64,000 bases of DNA from an uncultured Chloracidobacterium sp. (GTDB lineage: Bacteria; Acidobacteriota; Blastocatellia; Pyrinomonadales; Pyrinomonadaceae), in contig CAKZGE010000009.1 of assembly GCA_936914845.1 (NCBI GenBank), positions 1 to 64,000 of the forward strand. The letters run 5' to 3'. Made by a program: the position numbers and the translations under genes. The notes under the pieces were generated by a model. That model saw nothing but the letters and a program-made list of their open reading frames with translations. It made no database searches and was not told where the DNA came from. This document shows, in pieces, positions 36,279 to 45,113 of the stretch. How positions within the stretch are numbered: position 1 is the first letter of the stretch; every line of letters begins with the position of its first letter.

Positions 36279-37013
36279 TTACTTCGACCACTTGGCTTTC
36301 CAGTCCGCCATCATTTTTATTTCGGCTTCCTGCGCCTTGATGATGTTGTTTGCCATTGTCTTGATTTCCGGGTGTTCGGCGCGCGTTATCGCTTCTTTCG
36401 ACATCGTAACCGCGCCCGCGTGATGCGGTGTCATCATATCGAGAAAATGAAGATCGAAATCTTTGCCCGTCGCGTCTTCCATCTTTTTCATATCGCCGCC
36501 CATCATCATTTTCATCGAATCCATCATTCCGGGCATTTCCATATTTTTGGCGGCGGGTTTTCCCGCATACCATTTATCGCGCCACTCTTTCATCTGCGCG
36601 ATTTCCCTGTTCTGGTCGTCAATGATTTTTTGCGCGAATTTCTTTAACTCTTCGTTATTCGATTTGGTCAAAGCCATTTTCGCCATATCAACCGCGCTCT
36701 GGTGATGCGCCGACATCGTATCTAAAAACTGCAAATCATACGGCGCGGACGCGGCGTTCGGGTCGCTTTTCATCTGGCTCATCATTTCCGACATTCCGTG
36801 ATTCGGGTCTGCCGAAGACATATCGTGATTCGAGTTCATCGCCATCGAATTTTGATTCATCGCCGAATTGCCGTTCATCGTCATCGCGTTACGGTTCATC
36901 GAATTTTGATTCATTGCCGAGTTCGTGTTGACGGTTGCTGTTTGACTGCAAGCCGCGCCCAAAACCGCCAGCGCGACGGTCAAAACCAAACCTGATAAAA
37001 TTCCTTTTTTCAT
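36279..37013 (-). CDS. periplasmic DUF305 protein with Met/Asn-rich linker
   Basis: A lipoprotein-type signal (LSGLVLTVALAVLGAACSQ) is followed by a linker of repeated Met-Asn units (MNQNSMNRNAM). Two DUF305 halves follow (FLDTMSAHHQSAVDMAKMAL and FLDMMTPHHAGAVTMSKEAI), separated by a Met/Lys-rich stretch. The HH and Met residues are probable copper ligands, and the Met-rich linker could collect Cu(I). It lies in the RND operon between a cupredoxin and the BtaB-like gene. Confidence 0.8.
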   Translation of the reverse strand: MKKGILSGLVLTVALAVLGAACSQTATVNTNSAMNQNSMNRNAMTMNGNSAMNQNSMAMNSNHDMSSADPNHGMSEMMSQMKSDPNAASAPYDLQFLDTMSAHHQSAVDMAKMALTKSNNEELKKFAQKIIDDQNREIAQMKEWRDKWYAGKPAAKNMEMPGMMDSMKMMMGGDMKKMEDATGKDFDLHFLDMMTPHHAGAVTMSKEAITRAEHPEIKTMANNIIKAQEAEIKMMADWKAKWSK

Positions 37014-37051
37014 TTTCTTGATTCTCCTGTTTTTCTAATTTTCAAAGTTTG

Positions 37052-37453
37052 TTAGTGCGCTACTATCGCGCCTTTCATCATTCCCATTCCGCAAGCGAAA
37101 GTAATCTCGCCTGATTCCTGCGGCGTGATGACGATGGTTACATTCTTTTTGAGCGGCAATTTTTTGCGAATGTTCAAAGAGGAAAAAACGACTTCCCTGC
37201 CGCAGCCTTGATTGTCGGCGCGGTTAAAAATCAAAGTCAGCGGATAGCCTTTTTCGGCTCTGATTGACGAAGGACTAAAACCGTCTTTCGTCACCGAGAT
37301 GCGAACGGTTTTCGGATGCTTGGCGGCTGCCGCTGCGCTCGATTTCTTATTGCCGTTTTTGGTTGTCGGCTTGGCAAATGCGGACACGCCGCTCGAACCG
37401 ACGATCACCGCCGCGATGCCGGCGGCTAACATTTTTATCAATTTATTTTTCAT
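37052..37453 (-). CDS. secreted cupredoxin-like protein
   Basis: A signal peptide (KMLAAGIAAVIVGSSGVSAFA), an Ala/Lys linker and one cupredoxin-like domain. VTKDGFSPSSIRAEKGYPLTL is followed by QGCGREVVF and the terminal FACGMGMMKGAI. The Cys/Met pattern matches the proteins at 20634 and 37484. It would act in the periplasm as a copper carrier or buffer for the RND pump. It is 31 nt downstream of the 37484 gene. Confidence 0.8.
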   Translation of the reverse strand: MKNKLIKMLAAGIAAVIVGSSGVSAFAKPTTKNGNKKSSAAAAAKHPKTVRISVTKDGFSPSSIRAEKGYPLTLIFNRADNQGCGREVVFSSLNIRKKLPLKKNVTIVITPQESGEITFACGMGMMKGAIVAH

Positions 37454-37483
37454 TCGTTTGTTCCCCTGTTTTTAGTTTTAGTT

Positions 37484-38746
37484 TCAATTAACGATCACTT
37501 TGCCTTTCATCATCCCCATTCCGCAGGCGAACGAGATTTCGCTTGAATCGGTCGGCGTAAATTCAACCAAAACGGTTTCGCCGACGGGCAGTTTTTTCTT
37601 GATGTTCAATTTTGAAAAAACGACTTCGCCGCCGCAGTTTTCCGCGTCCGCGCGATAAAACGCGATTTTTGCGGGTTTTCCTCGTTCGAGCTTGATTTCC
37701 GAAGGCTCGTAACCGTTTTTGCTGACCGTAACTTTCACGGCATCAGCCGGAGCGGAATCGTTTTTCGCTAACTTCTGCCCGTCGCCTTCCGGCACGCGCA
37801 CGATGAACGGCACGCTGATAACCTTGCCGCCGCGTTGAAACTGCGCCCAGAGTTTGTAAAGTCCCTGGCGCGGAAACGCCGTGTGCGCCGAAACTTCCGA
37901 CTGGCTCGGTTTCGTCGTCGTGCCTTTCATCGTCGAGTGGTCGTGTCCGTCGGCGGAATGTTCGTCCGGTTTCGGCTCGTCCATTTTCATACCGTCCATC
38001 TTTTCGCCTTTCGCCATCGGATGAGCGTGGACAAAATCCTTCATATCCTCGCTGATGATGACAAAGTGAGCGAGTTCGCCCAGGTAATTCTGCAAGTCCG
38101 TCGCGGGTTTATTTGTTTTCGCATCAAAGGCTTGAAAATCGAGCGTTAATTCCTGTCCGGCTTTGATTTCCTGGCTCGGTTTCATCACGACTTTTAAGCC
38201 GTCAACCGTTTTTTCCAGTTTTTCGTCCGGCACGAGCGCGACTTTGGAGCGTTCCTCTCCGGCGACTTTGACATCAATTTGTTCAACCACCTGCACCGCG
38301 TCTTTCGGCGTAAAATCGGCGTAAAGTTTGTAATCGCCGCCGTTCGGGAATGTGTGCGAAACGCGGTATGAACCGTCCGCCTGCTGTTCGGGATGAATGT
38401 GATAGAACTCAGCCAAATCTTTTGAAACTACGAGAAGGTGCATCGGTTTTTCGTGGACGATTGATAAATCTTTGACGACTGCGCCCTGTTTGTCCTTAAC
38501 CGTCAACGAAAGCATTACCGGCGTTCCGGCTTGGATTTGTCCCGGTTCGCTTTTGAAATCAACGGTGAACGCTTTGGTCGCGTCAGTCGTGACGGGCGTG
38601 TTCGCATTCGTCGTCGCGCTGTTGGTAACGACGGCGGCGTTCGATTTTTCGGCGGTTTCGGTTCTGGCAACTTGGTTGCAGCCAGCCAGCCAGATTGCGC
38701 TCGAAACGAGCGCGATGATTGCTGATAAAACGTATATTTTTCTCAT
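37484..38746 (-). CDS. lipoprotein with FixH/YtkA-like domains and a C-terminal cupredoxin
   Basis: The signal ends in a lipobox (AIWLAGCNQ). After a Thr/Asn-rich linker come two beta domains of the FixH/YtkA-like kind (about 55-155 with HLLVVSKDLAEFYHIHPE, and 170-310 with FVIISEDMKDFVHAHP plus a His/Met/Asp-rich loop near 260). The last 85 residues are a cupredoxin with NCGGEVVF and FACGMGMMKGKV. Paired HIHP and HAHP motifs and the His-rich loop suggest metal binding at the outer face of the inner membrane or under the outer membrane. Confidence 0.75.
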   Translation of the reverse strand: MRKIYVLSAIIALVSSAIWLAGCNQVARTETAEKSNAAVVTNSATTNANTPVTTDATKAFTVDFKSEPGQIQAGTPVMLSLTVKDKQGAVVKDLSIVHEKPMHLLVVSKDLAEFYHIHPEQQADGSYRVSHTFPNGGDYKLYADFTPKDAVQVVEQIDVKVAGEERSKVALVPDEKLEKTVDGLKVVMKPSQEIKAGQELTLDFQAFDAKTNKPATDLQNYLGELAHFVIISEDMKDFVHAHPMAKGEKMDGMKMDEPKPDEHSADGHDHSTMKGTTTKPSQSEVSAHTAFPRQGLYKLWAQFQRGGKVISVPFIVRVPEGDGQKLAKNDSAPADAVKVTVSKNGYEPSEIKLERGKPAKIAFYRADAENCGGEVVFSKLNIKKKLPVGETVLVEFTPTDSSEISFACGMGMMKGKVIVN

Positions 38747-38773
38747 AATTTCTAATGATTATTCCCAATGAAT

Positions 38774-40789
38774 TTATGTTCCGGGCTGCGTCGAGCGCAT
38801 TTGATAAATGCCGTCGGTGACGACTCGCTCGCCTTCCTTTAAACCCGTTTTTATTTCGTAGTAATCCGCGCCTTCCGCGCCCAAAGCAACGGCGCGTTTT
38901 TCAAATGTTTCGCCGCCCGTGAAAACGAACACGAAGGTTTGTCCCTGTTCGTTGACGACGGCTTGTTTCGGCACGGCTAAAACCTGCCGGTCGCCGCTCG
39001 TGTCAACCGTGATTTCGACGAACATTCCGTCGCGCAGCCTTCCCAAAGGATTGATCACCTCGTAAATAACCGGAAAAGTCCTGGTTTGTTCATTGACCGT
39101 TTGACCGACGGAGACGAGCCTGCCGTCGCCGTCCGGCGTGCCGATGGTGTAAACTTCGCCGTTCAAAGCGGCGGACGTAAAACTCGCTCTGGTTGATTCG
39201 CGGACAATCGGCAAATCGCGCTCGAAGACATTCGCTTCGATCAGCACGGACGAAAGATTGACGATGGATAAAAGCTCGGTTCCGGCTTCGACCTGCTGCC
39301 CGCTCGTCGCTTTGATTTCGCTGACAGTTCCGGTAACGGGCGCGGTTAATGGAAAAACCTTGTTCGGCTGATTGACGCGCGGCGCGCGAAAGATTGTTTG
39401 TCCGGCGTTCGTTTGTTTAATCTGGGTGTCGAGCAGTTTGACCTGCTGGTCGGCTGAAGCGACTTCCTGCTCGGCGACCTTCACCGCCGTTTGCTCCTCT
39501 TCGACGCGCTTTTTCGGAACCGCGCCGACTTCGACCAGATTTTCCGAACGACGCAATTCTCTCTGTGCCTGCGCGAGCCGCGTTCGAGCTTGCTGCGCTT
39601 TGGCGCGTTGGTCGGCTTGCTGCGCCTGAAGCTGCAAAACCGTGTTTCTGATTTCCAGTCGTTTCGATTCGACTTCGCGGTTTTGGGCTTCGACTTCAAG
39701 GCGTTGCGATTCAAGCTCGGTTTGCCCGGAAACATCCAGAATCTGCTCGATTGTTCCGATTTGCTCGCCGCGGCTCACTGCCGAACCGAGCGTGATTCCT
39801 TGCCGCAGAACGATTCTGCCCGCGACCGGCGGCACGACGACTGCCCGCGCATCAGGTTTCGACCGAACAGTGCCGGTCGTCTTCAGTCCGCTCGTAATTT
39901 GTCTGGTCGAAACGGAAACGGTTTTAATGCCGAAAAGAATTTGTGATTCTTTCGGAACGGTCAGAGCGGTTTGAGCCGGCAGAGCGTTGGTATCGGTCGT
40001 CGTCGCGCTCGGAGAGATTTCGGCGATGACGCGCGTTTGTCGCGGCGGCATAAAATACGCGAGCGCGATTGTCGCAAAAGCAAAAATCAAAACGGCGGCA
40101 GCGGCGAGCGGCGCGATTCGTTTGTAATTAACTTTTCCGTTTCCGCGCCGGCGGGCGGCGTAAAAAATCGCGCCGAATGAACCTAAAGTTAAAAGACTCA
40201 GAACCGCCAATCCGATCCAAAACGACGAGCGAACCGGAGCGGAAGCGACCGTCACGGGAAAATCAACCGAAAACGAACGATTGTCGCTGGTCGTAACATT
40301 GAAAACAATTTTATAATCGCCCGCGCCTGAGAAAGCGTAAGACGTGCGATAATCTCCGCCGCCCGCGTGTTTGACAGGCAGATTGTCGGCGACTTTTGTT
40401 CCGTCCGCTTTTGTGATGCCGGCGACAACCGTTGCTTCTTCAAGCGGCAAAGGTTCGCCGCCGCCGAACCCGCCTTCAACTTTTTCCGCCAAGCGCACGA
40501 GAAATTGTCCGGTTTCCGCAGTGCGCGGGTCGGACGGCGAGCGAAGGAGGCGCGCGTTAAATTGTCCGGCTTCGCTCTGGATGTTGCGCTCCGCCGACGC
40601 GACCGAAACGACTTGTCCGGCGACGGGCGCAGTCGTTTTCTGGTCGGCGGAATGGTCTTCGCCCTCGTGCGCGGAAACAGTCAGCAGCGAGCAGTAAGCG
40701 GCGAGCAGCAAAAACAAAAACAATCCGACCGCTGATCGCCGACAACTGGTAACTGGTAACTGGTGACTGGTAACTGATTTTGAACTCAT
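38774..40789 (-). CDS. RND efflux periplasmic adaptor (CusB-like) with N-terminal FixH-like domain
   Basis: A signal peptide (FLFLLLAAYCSLLTVSAHE) follows an unusual start made by short DNA repeats (40745-40775). Residues about 60-180 form a FixH-like domain (EEATVVAGITKADGTKV), then a membrane segment near 210, then the membrane-fusion core: RIVLRQGITLGSAVSRGEQIG, a long coiled coil, and GTVSEIKATSGQQVEAGTEL for the split lipoyl halves. It links the pump at 32358 to the TolC-type channel at 41437. A fused FixH-like part is atypical and echoes the free FixH-like proteins nearby. Confidence 0.85.
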   Translation of the reverse strand: MSSKSVTSHQLPVTSCRRSAVGLFLFLLLAAYCSLLTVSAHEGEDHSADQKTTAPVAGQVVSVASAERNIQSEAGQFNARLLRSPSDPRTAETGQFLVRLAEKVEGGFGGGEPLPLEEATVVAGITKADGTKVADNLPVKHAGGGDYRTSYAFSGAGDYKIVFNVTTSDNRSFSVDFPVTVASAPVRSSFWIGLAVLSLLTLGSFGAIFYAARRRGNGKVNYKRIAPLAAAAVLIFAFATIALAYFMPPRQTRVIAEISPSATTTDTNALPAQTALTVPKESQILFGIKTVSVSTRQITSGLKTTGTVRSKPDARAVVVPPVAGRIVLRQGITLGSAVSRGEQIGTIEQILDVSGQTELESQRLEVEAQNREVESKRLEIRNTVLQLQAQQADQRAKAQQARTRLAQAQRELRRSENLVEVGAVPKKRVEEEQTAVKVAEQEVASADQQVKLLDTQIKQTNAGQTIFRAPRVNQPNKVFPLTAPVTGTVSEIKATSGQQVEAGTELLSIVNLSSVLIEANVFERDLPIVRESTRASFTSAALNGEVYTIGTPDGDGRLVSVGQTVNEQTRTFPVIYEVINPLGRLRDGMFVEITVDTSGDRQVLAVPKQAVVNEQGQTFVFVFTGGETFEKRAVALGAEGADYYEIKTGLKEGERVVTDGIYQMRSTQPGT

Positions 40790-40791
40790 TT

Positions 40792-41424
40792 TTAGTGCTT
40801 ATGCGACGCGCCGTAAAGATTCTGCATCGTCATCACGTCAACGGCGATTGCCGAAGCGATTGCCTTCGCCGCCTGTTCGTCCACGCCGTTCGCTTTAATC
40901 TGGCTGCCGTAGGTGAATTTATCGTCGTGTCCTTTACCGGCGAATTGTTTTAGAAAATCAGGTGAAATGCCGTCGGCGCGAACTTCTTTGACAAACGGCG
41001 AGCCTTCTTTATTTTCGTAAACCACGACCATCTCCTTGCCGCCGGCTTTGACAATCGTCGCCGCGCCGATTTGTTTGCGCGCTCCGCCCGTCGTCGAAAA
41101 GGCTAAATACGAATGATGGTCGGTGTCGGGAACGCGTCCGCCCGTGTTTTTTTCAATATCCGTAATCGCGTCTTTCGGAATGTCTTTATGCTGCTTGGTA
41201 AAGCTCTGCGCGTCGGGGAACGCCGCCTTTATGCTTGCCGGAGTATCTTCTTCGGGTTTTGTGGTTGTTGCCGCGTTATTCGCGGCGTTCGTTTTCGCTT
41301 GATTGGCAGTCGTCGTGTTTGCGGTCGTCGTGTTGGTCGTCGTATTCGGCGCGGTCGAGCAAGCCGCCGCCAAGCCGATGACCAAACTTAAAGCGACGAA
41401 TGACAGTAACGTAATTTTTTTCAT
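40792..41424 (-). CDS. lipoprotein of unknown function
   Basis: A lipobox signal (LVIGLAAACST) and a Thr/Asn/Ala-rich linker of about 40 residues lead to a domain with FPDAQSFTKQHKDIP, TDHHSYLAFSTTGG and AATIVKAGGKEMVVVYENK. The layout resembles FMN_bind-like or small redox domains, but no diagnostic motif was found. It lies between the adaptor and the channel gene of the RND operon (gaps of 2 and 12 nt), so a role in metal handling in the periplasm is likely. Confidence 0.55.
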   Translation of the reverse strand: MKKITLLSFVALSLVIGLAAACSTAPNTTTNTTTANTTTANQAKTNAANNAATTTKPEEDTPASIKAAFPDAQSFTKQHKDIPKDAITDIEKNTGGRVPDTDHHSYLAFSTTGGARKQIGAATIVKAGGKEMVVVYENKEGSPFVKEVRADGISPDFLKQFAGKGHDDKFTYGSQIKANGVDEQAAKAIASAIAVDVMTMQNLYGASHKH

Positions 41425-41436
41425 TTTCCTTCTCCT

Positions 41437-42981
41437 CTACTGTTGTTTTTTAATTTCGGCGTTCGTAAAAACGCTCTTTTTCGGAAGCTCGATTGTTTCG
41501 AGCGATTTCAAAAACTTCTCGCGGTCAATCTGGTTCGGCACGACGGTTTTATCCGGCAAAACGGTGGACGAAAAACCCGTCGGCGGAATGGTTATACCGA
41601 GCGCGGTTTCCAGCTCGGCGAGCGCGGCGTAATAATCGCGCAGAGATTGGTTGTAGCCGGTGACGTTTTCGGTCAGACGACGCTGTTCGCCCACGACTTC
41701 AAAAACCGAAAACTCGCCGAAGCCGTATGCCGCCCTTACGGAACGCAGATTTTCTTCCGAGCGCGGCATAATCTGCGTCGTGTATAAAACGAGTTGTTCC
41801 GCCGCCGCTTTGTATTTGCGATAGGCGACGGCGACATCGCGTTTGACGGTCGCTTCCAAAAATTCGCGGCTGCGCGTCGCCTGCAATTTTTCTCCGGTTG
41901 CCGAAGCGATGTCGCCCTGATTGCGGTTGAAAATCGGAATGTCAACGGACACGCCGAAAGTTAATTCATTGTCTCTTTGCGGAAACGGACTCACGGCGAG
42001 GCTCGGCGGAAAATCAATAATTTGTTTGTTGCGCGAATAACGCACCGAACCGGCGACGTTCGGAACGGCGTTCGATTTCGCCAAATCAATTCGCGCCGCG
42101 CCGAGCTGCTCGCCGAGACGCGCCGCTTGCAAATCCGTTCTTTCCCGAAAAGCGATTTCGGTCAGCTCGTTCAAACCGAGGTCGAGACGCGGCGGACGGT
42201 CGGGCTGCGGCGCGAGTCTGATTGATTCGGCAACGTCCGCGCCGATTAAAGTTTTCAAGTTGAGAAGCTGCGTTTCCAAATCGCTTTTCGCCTGAATTGC
42301 CTGCACTTTCAAACGGTCGGATTCGACTCTGACAAGATTCACGTCGAGCGGCGCGACATCGCCTTCTTTCAGCCGCGCTTCGACCGCTCTGATTAATTCT
42401 TCGTCCGCCGCGATTAGTTTTTCCAGCGCATCGAGCTGACGCGCGGCGGCAATCGCGTTCGTGTATGAAGCGCGAATTTCGACGGCGAGCCTTCGTTCGA
42501 GTCCCGTCACTTCGGCGCGAATTTGATTGAGTTCAAGTTCGGCGACGGCGATGCGCTTTTGACGTTTCCCGCCGAGTTCAAAAACCTGCGATACGCCGAC
42601 CGACAAATTCGATTCCGCCTCACCGCCCAAAAAGCGCGGGCTGCCGTATTCCGTGTCGAGCGTCGGATTTGGACGAAGGCGCGCTTGAATCAATCTGCCT
42701 TCGGCAATCGCCAATCGCTGTCTGGCTGCGAGTAAATCCGCGCGACGGCTGCCGCCGAGTTCAGTCAAGCGTTCAATCGTCAAGCCGTCCTGTTGCGAGA
42801 TAAAATCGGCGGAAGTCAGTTTTACGGAAGTCTGCGTCGGCGCGAGAATCGGCTTCTGGTCTTGCGAAAAAGCGGGAACGCCGCCGAAAACGACGAGCGT
42901 TCCCAAGATCAGGAGACCCAAATGAAAATTCATCCCCCTTTTTCGCCTGCCCCGGCTCGATAAAAACTTTCTTAAAAACAT
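41437..42981 (-). CDS. TolC-family outer-membrane channel (CusC/CzcC-like)
   Basis: A signal peptide (LGLLILGTLVVFGGVPAFSQ) is followed by two OEP repeats with long helices (ADLLAARQRLAIAEGRLIQARLRPNPTL; LRSVRAAYGFGEFSVFEVVGEQRRL). The PNPTL element is typical of the family. It completes the tripartite pump with 32358 and 38774. The ATG at 42981 (MFLRKF) lies 15 nt after the preceding gene; a GTG at 42999 overlapping that gene's TGA is an alternative. Confidence 0.87.
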   Translation of the reverse strand: MFLRKFLSSRGRRKRGMNFHLGLLILGTLVVFGGVPAFSQDQKPILAPTQTSVKLTSADFISQQDGLTIERLTELGGSRRADLLAARQRLAIAEGRLIQARLRPNPTLDTEYGSPRFLGGEAESNLSVGVSQVFELGGKRQKRIAVAELELNQIRAEVTGLERRLAVEIRASYTNAIAAARQLDALEKLIAADEELIRAVEARLKEGDVAPLDVNLVRVESDRLKVQAIQAKSDLETQLLNLKTLIGADVAESIRLAPQPDRPPRLDLGLNELTEIAFRERTDLQAARLGEQLGAARIDLAKSNAVPNVAGSVRYSRNKQIIDFPPSLAVSPFPQRDNELTFGVSVDIPIFNRNQGDIASATGEKLQATRSREFLEATVKRDVAVAYRKYKAAAEQLVLYTTQIMPRSEENLRSVRAAYGFGEFSVFEVVGEQRRLTENVTGYNQSLRDYYAALAELETALGITIPPTGFSSTVLPDKTVVPNQIDREKFLKSLETIELPKKSVFTNAEIKKQQ

Positions 42982-42995
42982 CACGCTGGTTGCCT

Positions 42996-43643
42996 TCACG
43001 CTGAAACCGTTTCTTCGCCGATTTGTTTCTCGCCCGTCGCCATTCGCCACGCAAAATAAAACAAGCTGCCGAACAATCCCAGAACAATCGCGCCGACCAA
43101 AAAGAGCAGAATCGTGCCGAGCCAGGAAGTTGCGCCGCTCGTTGCCGCATCCGTCGCTTCGCTGTGGGCGACCGCGACGTTCGAGAAAGTTGCCGTGTCG
43201 CTTCCCTTGGCTGATTTTAAGCTCGTGCGAATTGTGTAGTTTCCCTCTGCCAATGCAGGAATTTTCAGATTGTAGCTGCCGGCAACGTCGGTCTTCTCGA
43301 CGGCGACCTGCACGACCGAGCCGCCGGGCGATTCGATTTCCATCGTCGGCACGGCATCGCCGACCGCTTCGTTTGTTTCAAATTTCGTAATGAAAAGTCG
43401 CGCCGTGGTCGCCGCGTCCGGTTCAAGCACGGGAGTTTTGAGCGTTACTTCAAAATCGCCGAGCCGCGCATTGCGCGAGACAATTCCCTTCGTGGTCGTG
43501 GCGACTTTCGGTTTCTCGTCGCCGTGATCTTCGCCGCCGTGCGCGAAAATTTGCGCAGCGTTTCCCAAAATGGCGAGCGAGAGAAGCGAGAAAGCCGTCA
43601 GCAGATTTCGCAGTTTGAAAAGATTGGCTTCGAATGGCTTCAT
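42996..43643 (-). CDS. FixH/YtkA-like membrane protein, first gene of the RND operon
   Basis: A signal peptide (FSLLSLAILGNAAQIFA) is followed by the His/Asp/Glu-rich HGGEDHGDE, a beta domain (LGDFEVTLKTPVLEPDAATTARLF to NYTIRTSLKSA) and a C-terminal membrane helix (WLGTILLFLVGAIVLGLFGSLFYF). The HGGEDH element is a likely metal site and is matched by HEGEDH in the adaptor. GAGG lies upstream of the ATG. It opens the 11-kb minus-strand operon running to 32358. Confidence 0.7.
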   Translation of the reverse strand: MKPFEANLFKLRNLLTAFSLLSLAILGNAAQIFAHGGEDHGDEKPKVATTTKGIVSRNARLGDFEVTLKTPVLEPDAATTARLFITKFETNEAVGDAVPTMEIESPGGSVVQVAVEKTDVAGSYNLKIPALAEGNYTIRTSLKSAKGSDTATFSNVAVAHSEATDAATSGATSWLGTILLFLVGAIVLGLFGSLFYFAWRMATGEKQIGEETVSA

Positions 43644-43840
43644 AAAATTCTAATTCCTCGAATCAGCCTCAAAAACTGAAGTTTTCCGAAGTGATTCTTT
43701 AGATATTCCTAAAAGCCATTCGCAAAGCCCGTGCCGAAGACGAATGATCGTCGGGCAATCAATTTAACTCAGCAAATATAAGGTTTTTAATTGTTTTTGA
43801 GAGAGTCGGAAACGGAAATTTATTAACGCCGATTGCCTGC

Positions 43841-43872
43841 TTGCAAACACACCTGTTTGATAACAAACAGGT
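43841..43872. promoter_or_regulatory. TetR-type operator candidate, site 2
   Basis: ACCTGTTTG (43851-43859), ATAA, CAAACAGGT (43864-43872) is a perfect 9-bp inverted repeat. TTGCAAACA (43841-43849) precedes it, as at 19199. The site lies between the ars terminator and the RND operon start, where a repressor site is expected. No U-run follows on either strand, so it is not a terminator. Confidence 0.55.
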
Positions 43873-43893
43873 CTTTTATAAATCGGATTGTTT

Positions 43894-43936
43894 GGATAAA
43901 AAAGAAAAAGTCAATGCCGAAAATGGGCATTGACTT
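43894..43936 (-). terminator. Rho-independent terminator of the ars operon
   Basis: An 11-bp perfect stem, AAGTCAATGCC (43908-43918) with GGCATTGACTT (43926-43936), and a 7-nt loop are followed on the minus strand by a T-rich run (TTTTTCTTTTTTATCC). It lies 26 nt after the arsC stop. Confidence 0.88.
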
Positions 43937-43961
43937 CGTTAAAATTCCTGTGCGTCTGTTG

Positions 43962-44390
43962 TTAAACAGCCCGCGACGATTGACTAAACTCTTGAAGTTT
44001 TTTTCTGATTTCGTCGCGCACGCAGCGAAAGACGGCGAGCTTTTCTTCTTCGCTTCCAGAGGCTTCCGCCGGATCGTCAAAGCTCCAATGAATGCGCTCG
44101 GCTTTGCCGGGAAAGAGCGGACAGCTTTCTTTCGCGTTGTCGCAGACCGTTATCACGTAATCAAAATTCTGCCCCGCGAATTCGTCAACCGATTTCGAGC
44201 GGTGCAAAGATATATCAATCCCAATCTCCTTCATCGCTTCGATTGCCTGTGGGCGGACAAAACTTGAAATCACGCCCGCGCTCTCGGCTTCAAATTTATC
44301 GCCCGCGTCGTGCCGCAAAAGACCTTCCGCCATTTGACTGCGGGCGGAATTGCCCGTGCATAAAATCAAAACCCGTTTCTTTTCATTCAT
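43962..44390 (-). CDS. arsC: arsenate reductase (LMW-phosphatase type, thioredoxin-coupled)
   Basis: The 142-residue protein has the phosphatase loop LCTGNSARSQM (C11...R17), then VCDNAKESCPLFPG, with the two redox cysteines of ArsC at about 82 and 89, and FDDPAEA. It reduces arsenate to arsenite using thioredoxin. The ATG at 44390 overlaps the TGA of aqpS (ATGA), so it is coupled. With an aquaglyceroporin in place of ArsB/Acr3, arsenite made here could leave through the channel, as described for the Sinorhizobium aqpS operon. Confidence 0.92.
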   Translation of the reverse strand: MNEKKRVLILCTGNSARSQMAEGLLRHDAGDKFEAESAGVISSFVRPQAIEAMKEIGIDISLHRSKSVDEFAGQNFDYVITVCDNAKESCPLFPGKAERIHWSFDDPAEASGSEEEKLAVFRCVRDEIRKKLQEFSQSSRAV

Positions 44391-45109
44391 AAATTTTCTT
44401 TCTTCTCGCCGTCGTGCGGCAGGATTATCGTTTCGGCATCTTCGGGTGTTACGGGAACGAGCCAGCGGAACAGCAAGGTTGCCGCGAACGCGCCGAGAAA
44501 TTGCGCGATGACGAATCCGAAAACGTCCGCCAACCGGATTCCTGCAAAGGTGTCGCTCATCGAGCGCGCGATTGTAACCGCCGGATTCGCAAACGAAGTC
44601 GAAGCCGTGAACCAATACGCCGCCGTGATGTATGCGGCGACGGCGAACGGAACGACGATTGCCGTTTGCAGGCGCGAGCAGCCCCAGATGACGGCGAGCA
44701 GTCCGAAGGCGGCGACAAACTCGCTGAACCATTGCGCCGCGCCGGTTCGCTCTTTTTGAGACCAGAAAAAGACGGGCAATCCAAACATCACGTTCGCCGC
44801 GCCGACTCCTGTCATTGCGCCGATTATTTGCGCGGCGACATACGCTGCGGCGTCTCGCCAAGCGATGCCTTTCACGAGCGCGTCTGAAATCGTCACCGCC
44901 GGATTAAAATGCGCGCCGGAGATTTTGCCGAAAGTTAAAATTAAAGCGACAAGCATTGCTCCCGTCGCTAGAGTATTGGCAAGCAAAGCAAGGGCGACGT
45001 TGCCGCCCGCGAGTCTTTCAGCCATAATTCCCGAACCGACGACGGTCGCCAGCAAGCCAGCCGTTCCCAAAAACTCTGCCGTCATTCTCCGCGCAAGATT
45101 TGGCATCAT
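44387..45109 (-). CDS. aqpS: MIP-family channel, arsenite-type aquaglyceroporin (AqpS-like)
   Basis: The 240-residue channel has six membrane helices and two half-helix motifs, HFNPAVTISDAL and FANPAVTIARSM. The second NPA is not followed by the Arg of water-selective aquaporins at the usual spot, in line with a wider pore. It lies between arsI/small Cys-rich genes and arsC in one operon. In rhizobia such AqpS channels let arsenite flow out after ArsC reduction. No ArsB or Acr3 pump is present in the window. Confidence 0.9.
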   Translation of the reverse strand: MMPNLARRMTAEFLGTAGLLATVVGSGIMAERLAGGNVALALLANTLATGAMLVALILTFGKISGAHFNPAVTISDALVKGIAWRDAAAYVAAQIIGAMTGVGAANVMFGLPVFFWSQKERTGAAQWFSEFVAAFGLLAVIWGCSRLQTAIVVPFAVAAYITAAYWFTASTSFANPAVTIARSMSDTFAGIRLADVFGFVIAQFLGAFAATLLFRWLVPVTPEDAETIILPHDGEKKENL

Positions 45110-45113
45110 AGAT

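Larger units (their letters stand above)
43644..43961. promoter_or_regulatory. intergenic region between ars terminator and RND operon
   Basis: This 318-bp stretch holds no credible gene. It contains the arsC-side terminator (43894-43936), the perfect TGTTTG dyad (43851-43872) and an AT-rich part (about 43770-43830) where the RND-operon promoter should lie. No single convincing -10/-35 pair was identified. Confidence 0.5.

Noticed and set aside
43823..44080. Open frame on the minus strand over the ars terminator
   Set aside because: It crosses a strong terminator and the end of arsC in another frame, is Lys/Phe-biased and has no family features.
43962..44861. A 299-residue reading ending in arsC
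   Set aside because: The upstream 157 residues are Arg-rich out-of-frame translation of aqpS; arsC starts at 44390 with an ATGA overlap.
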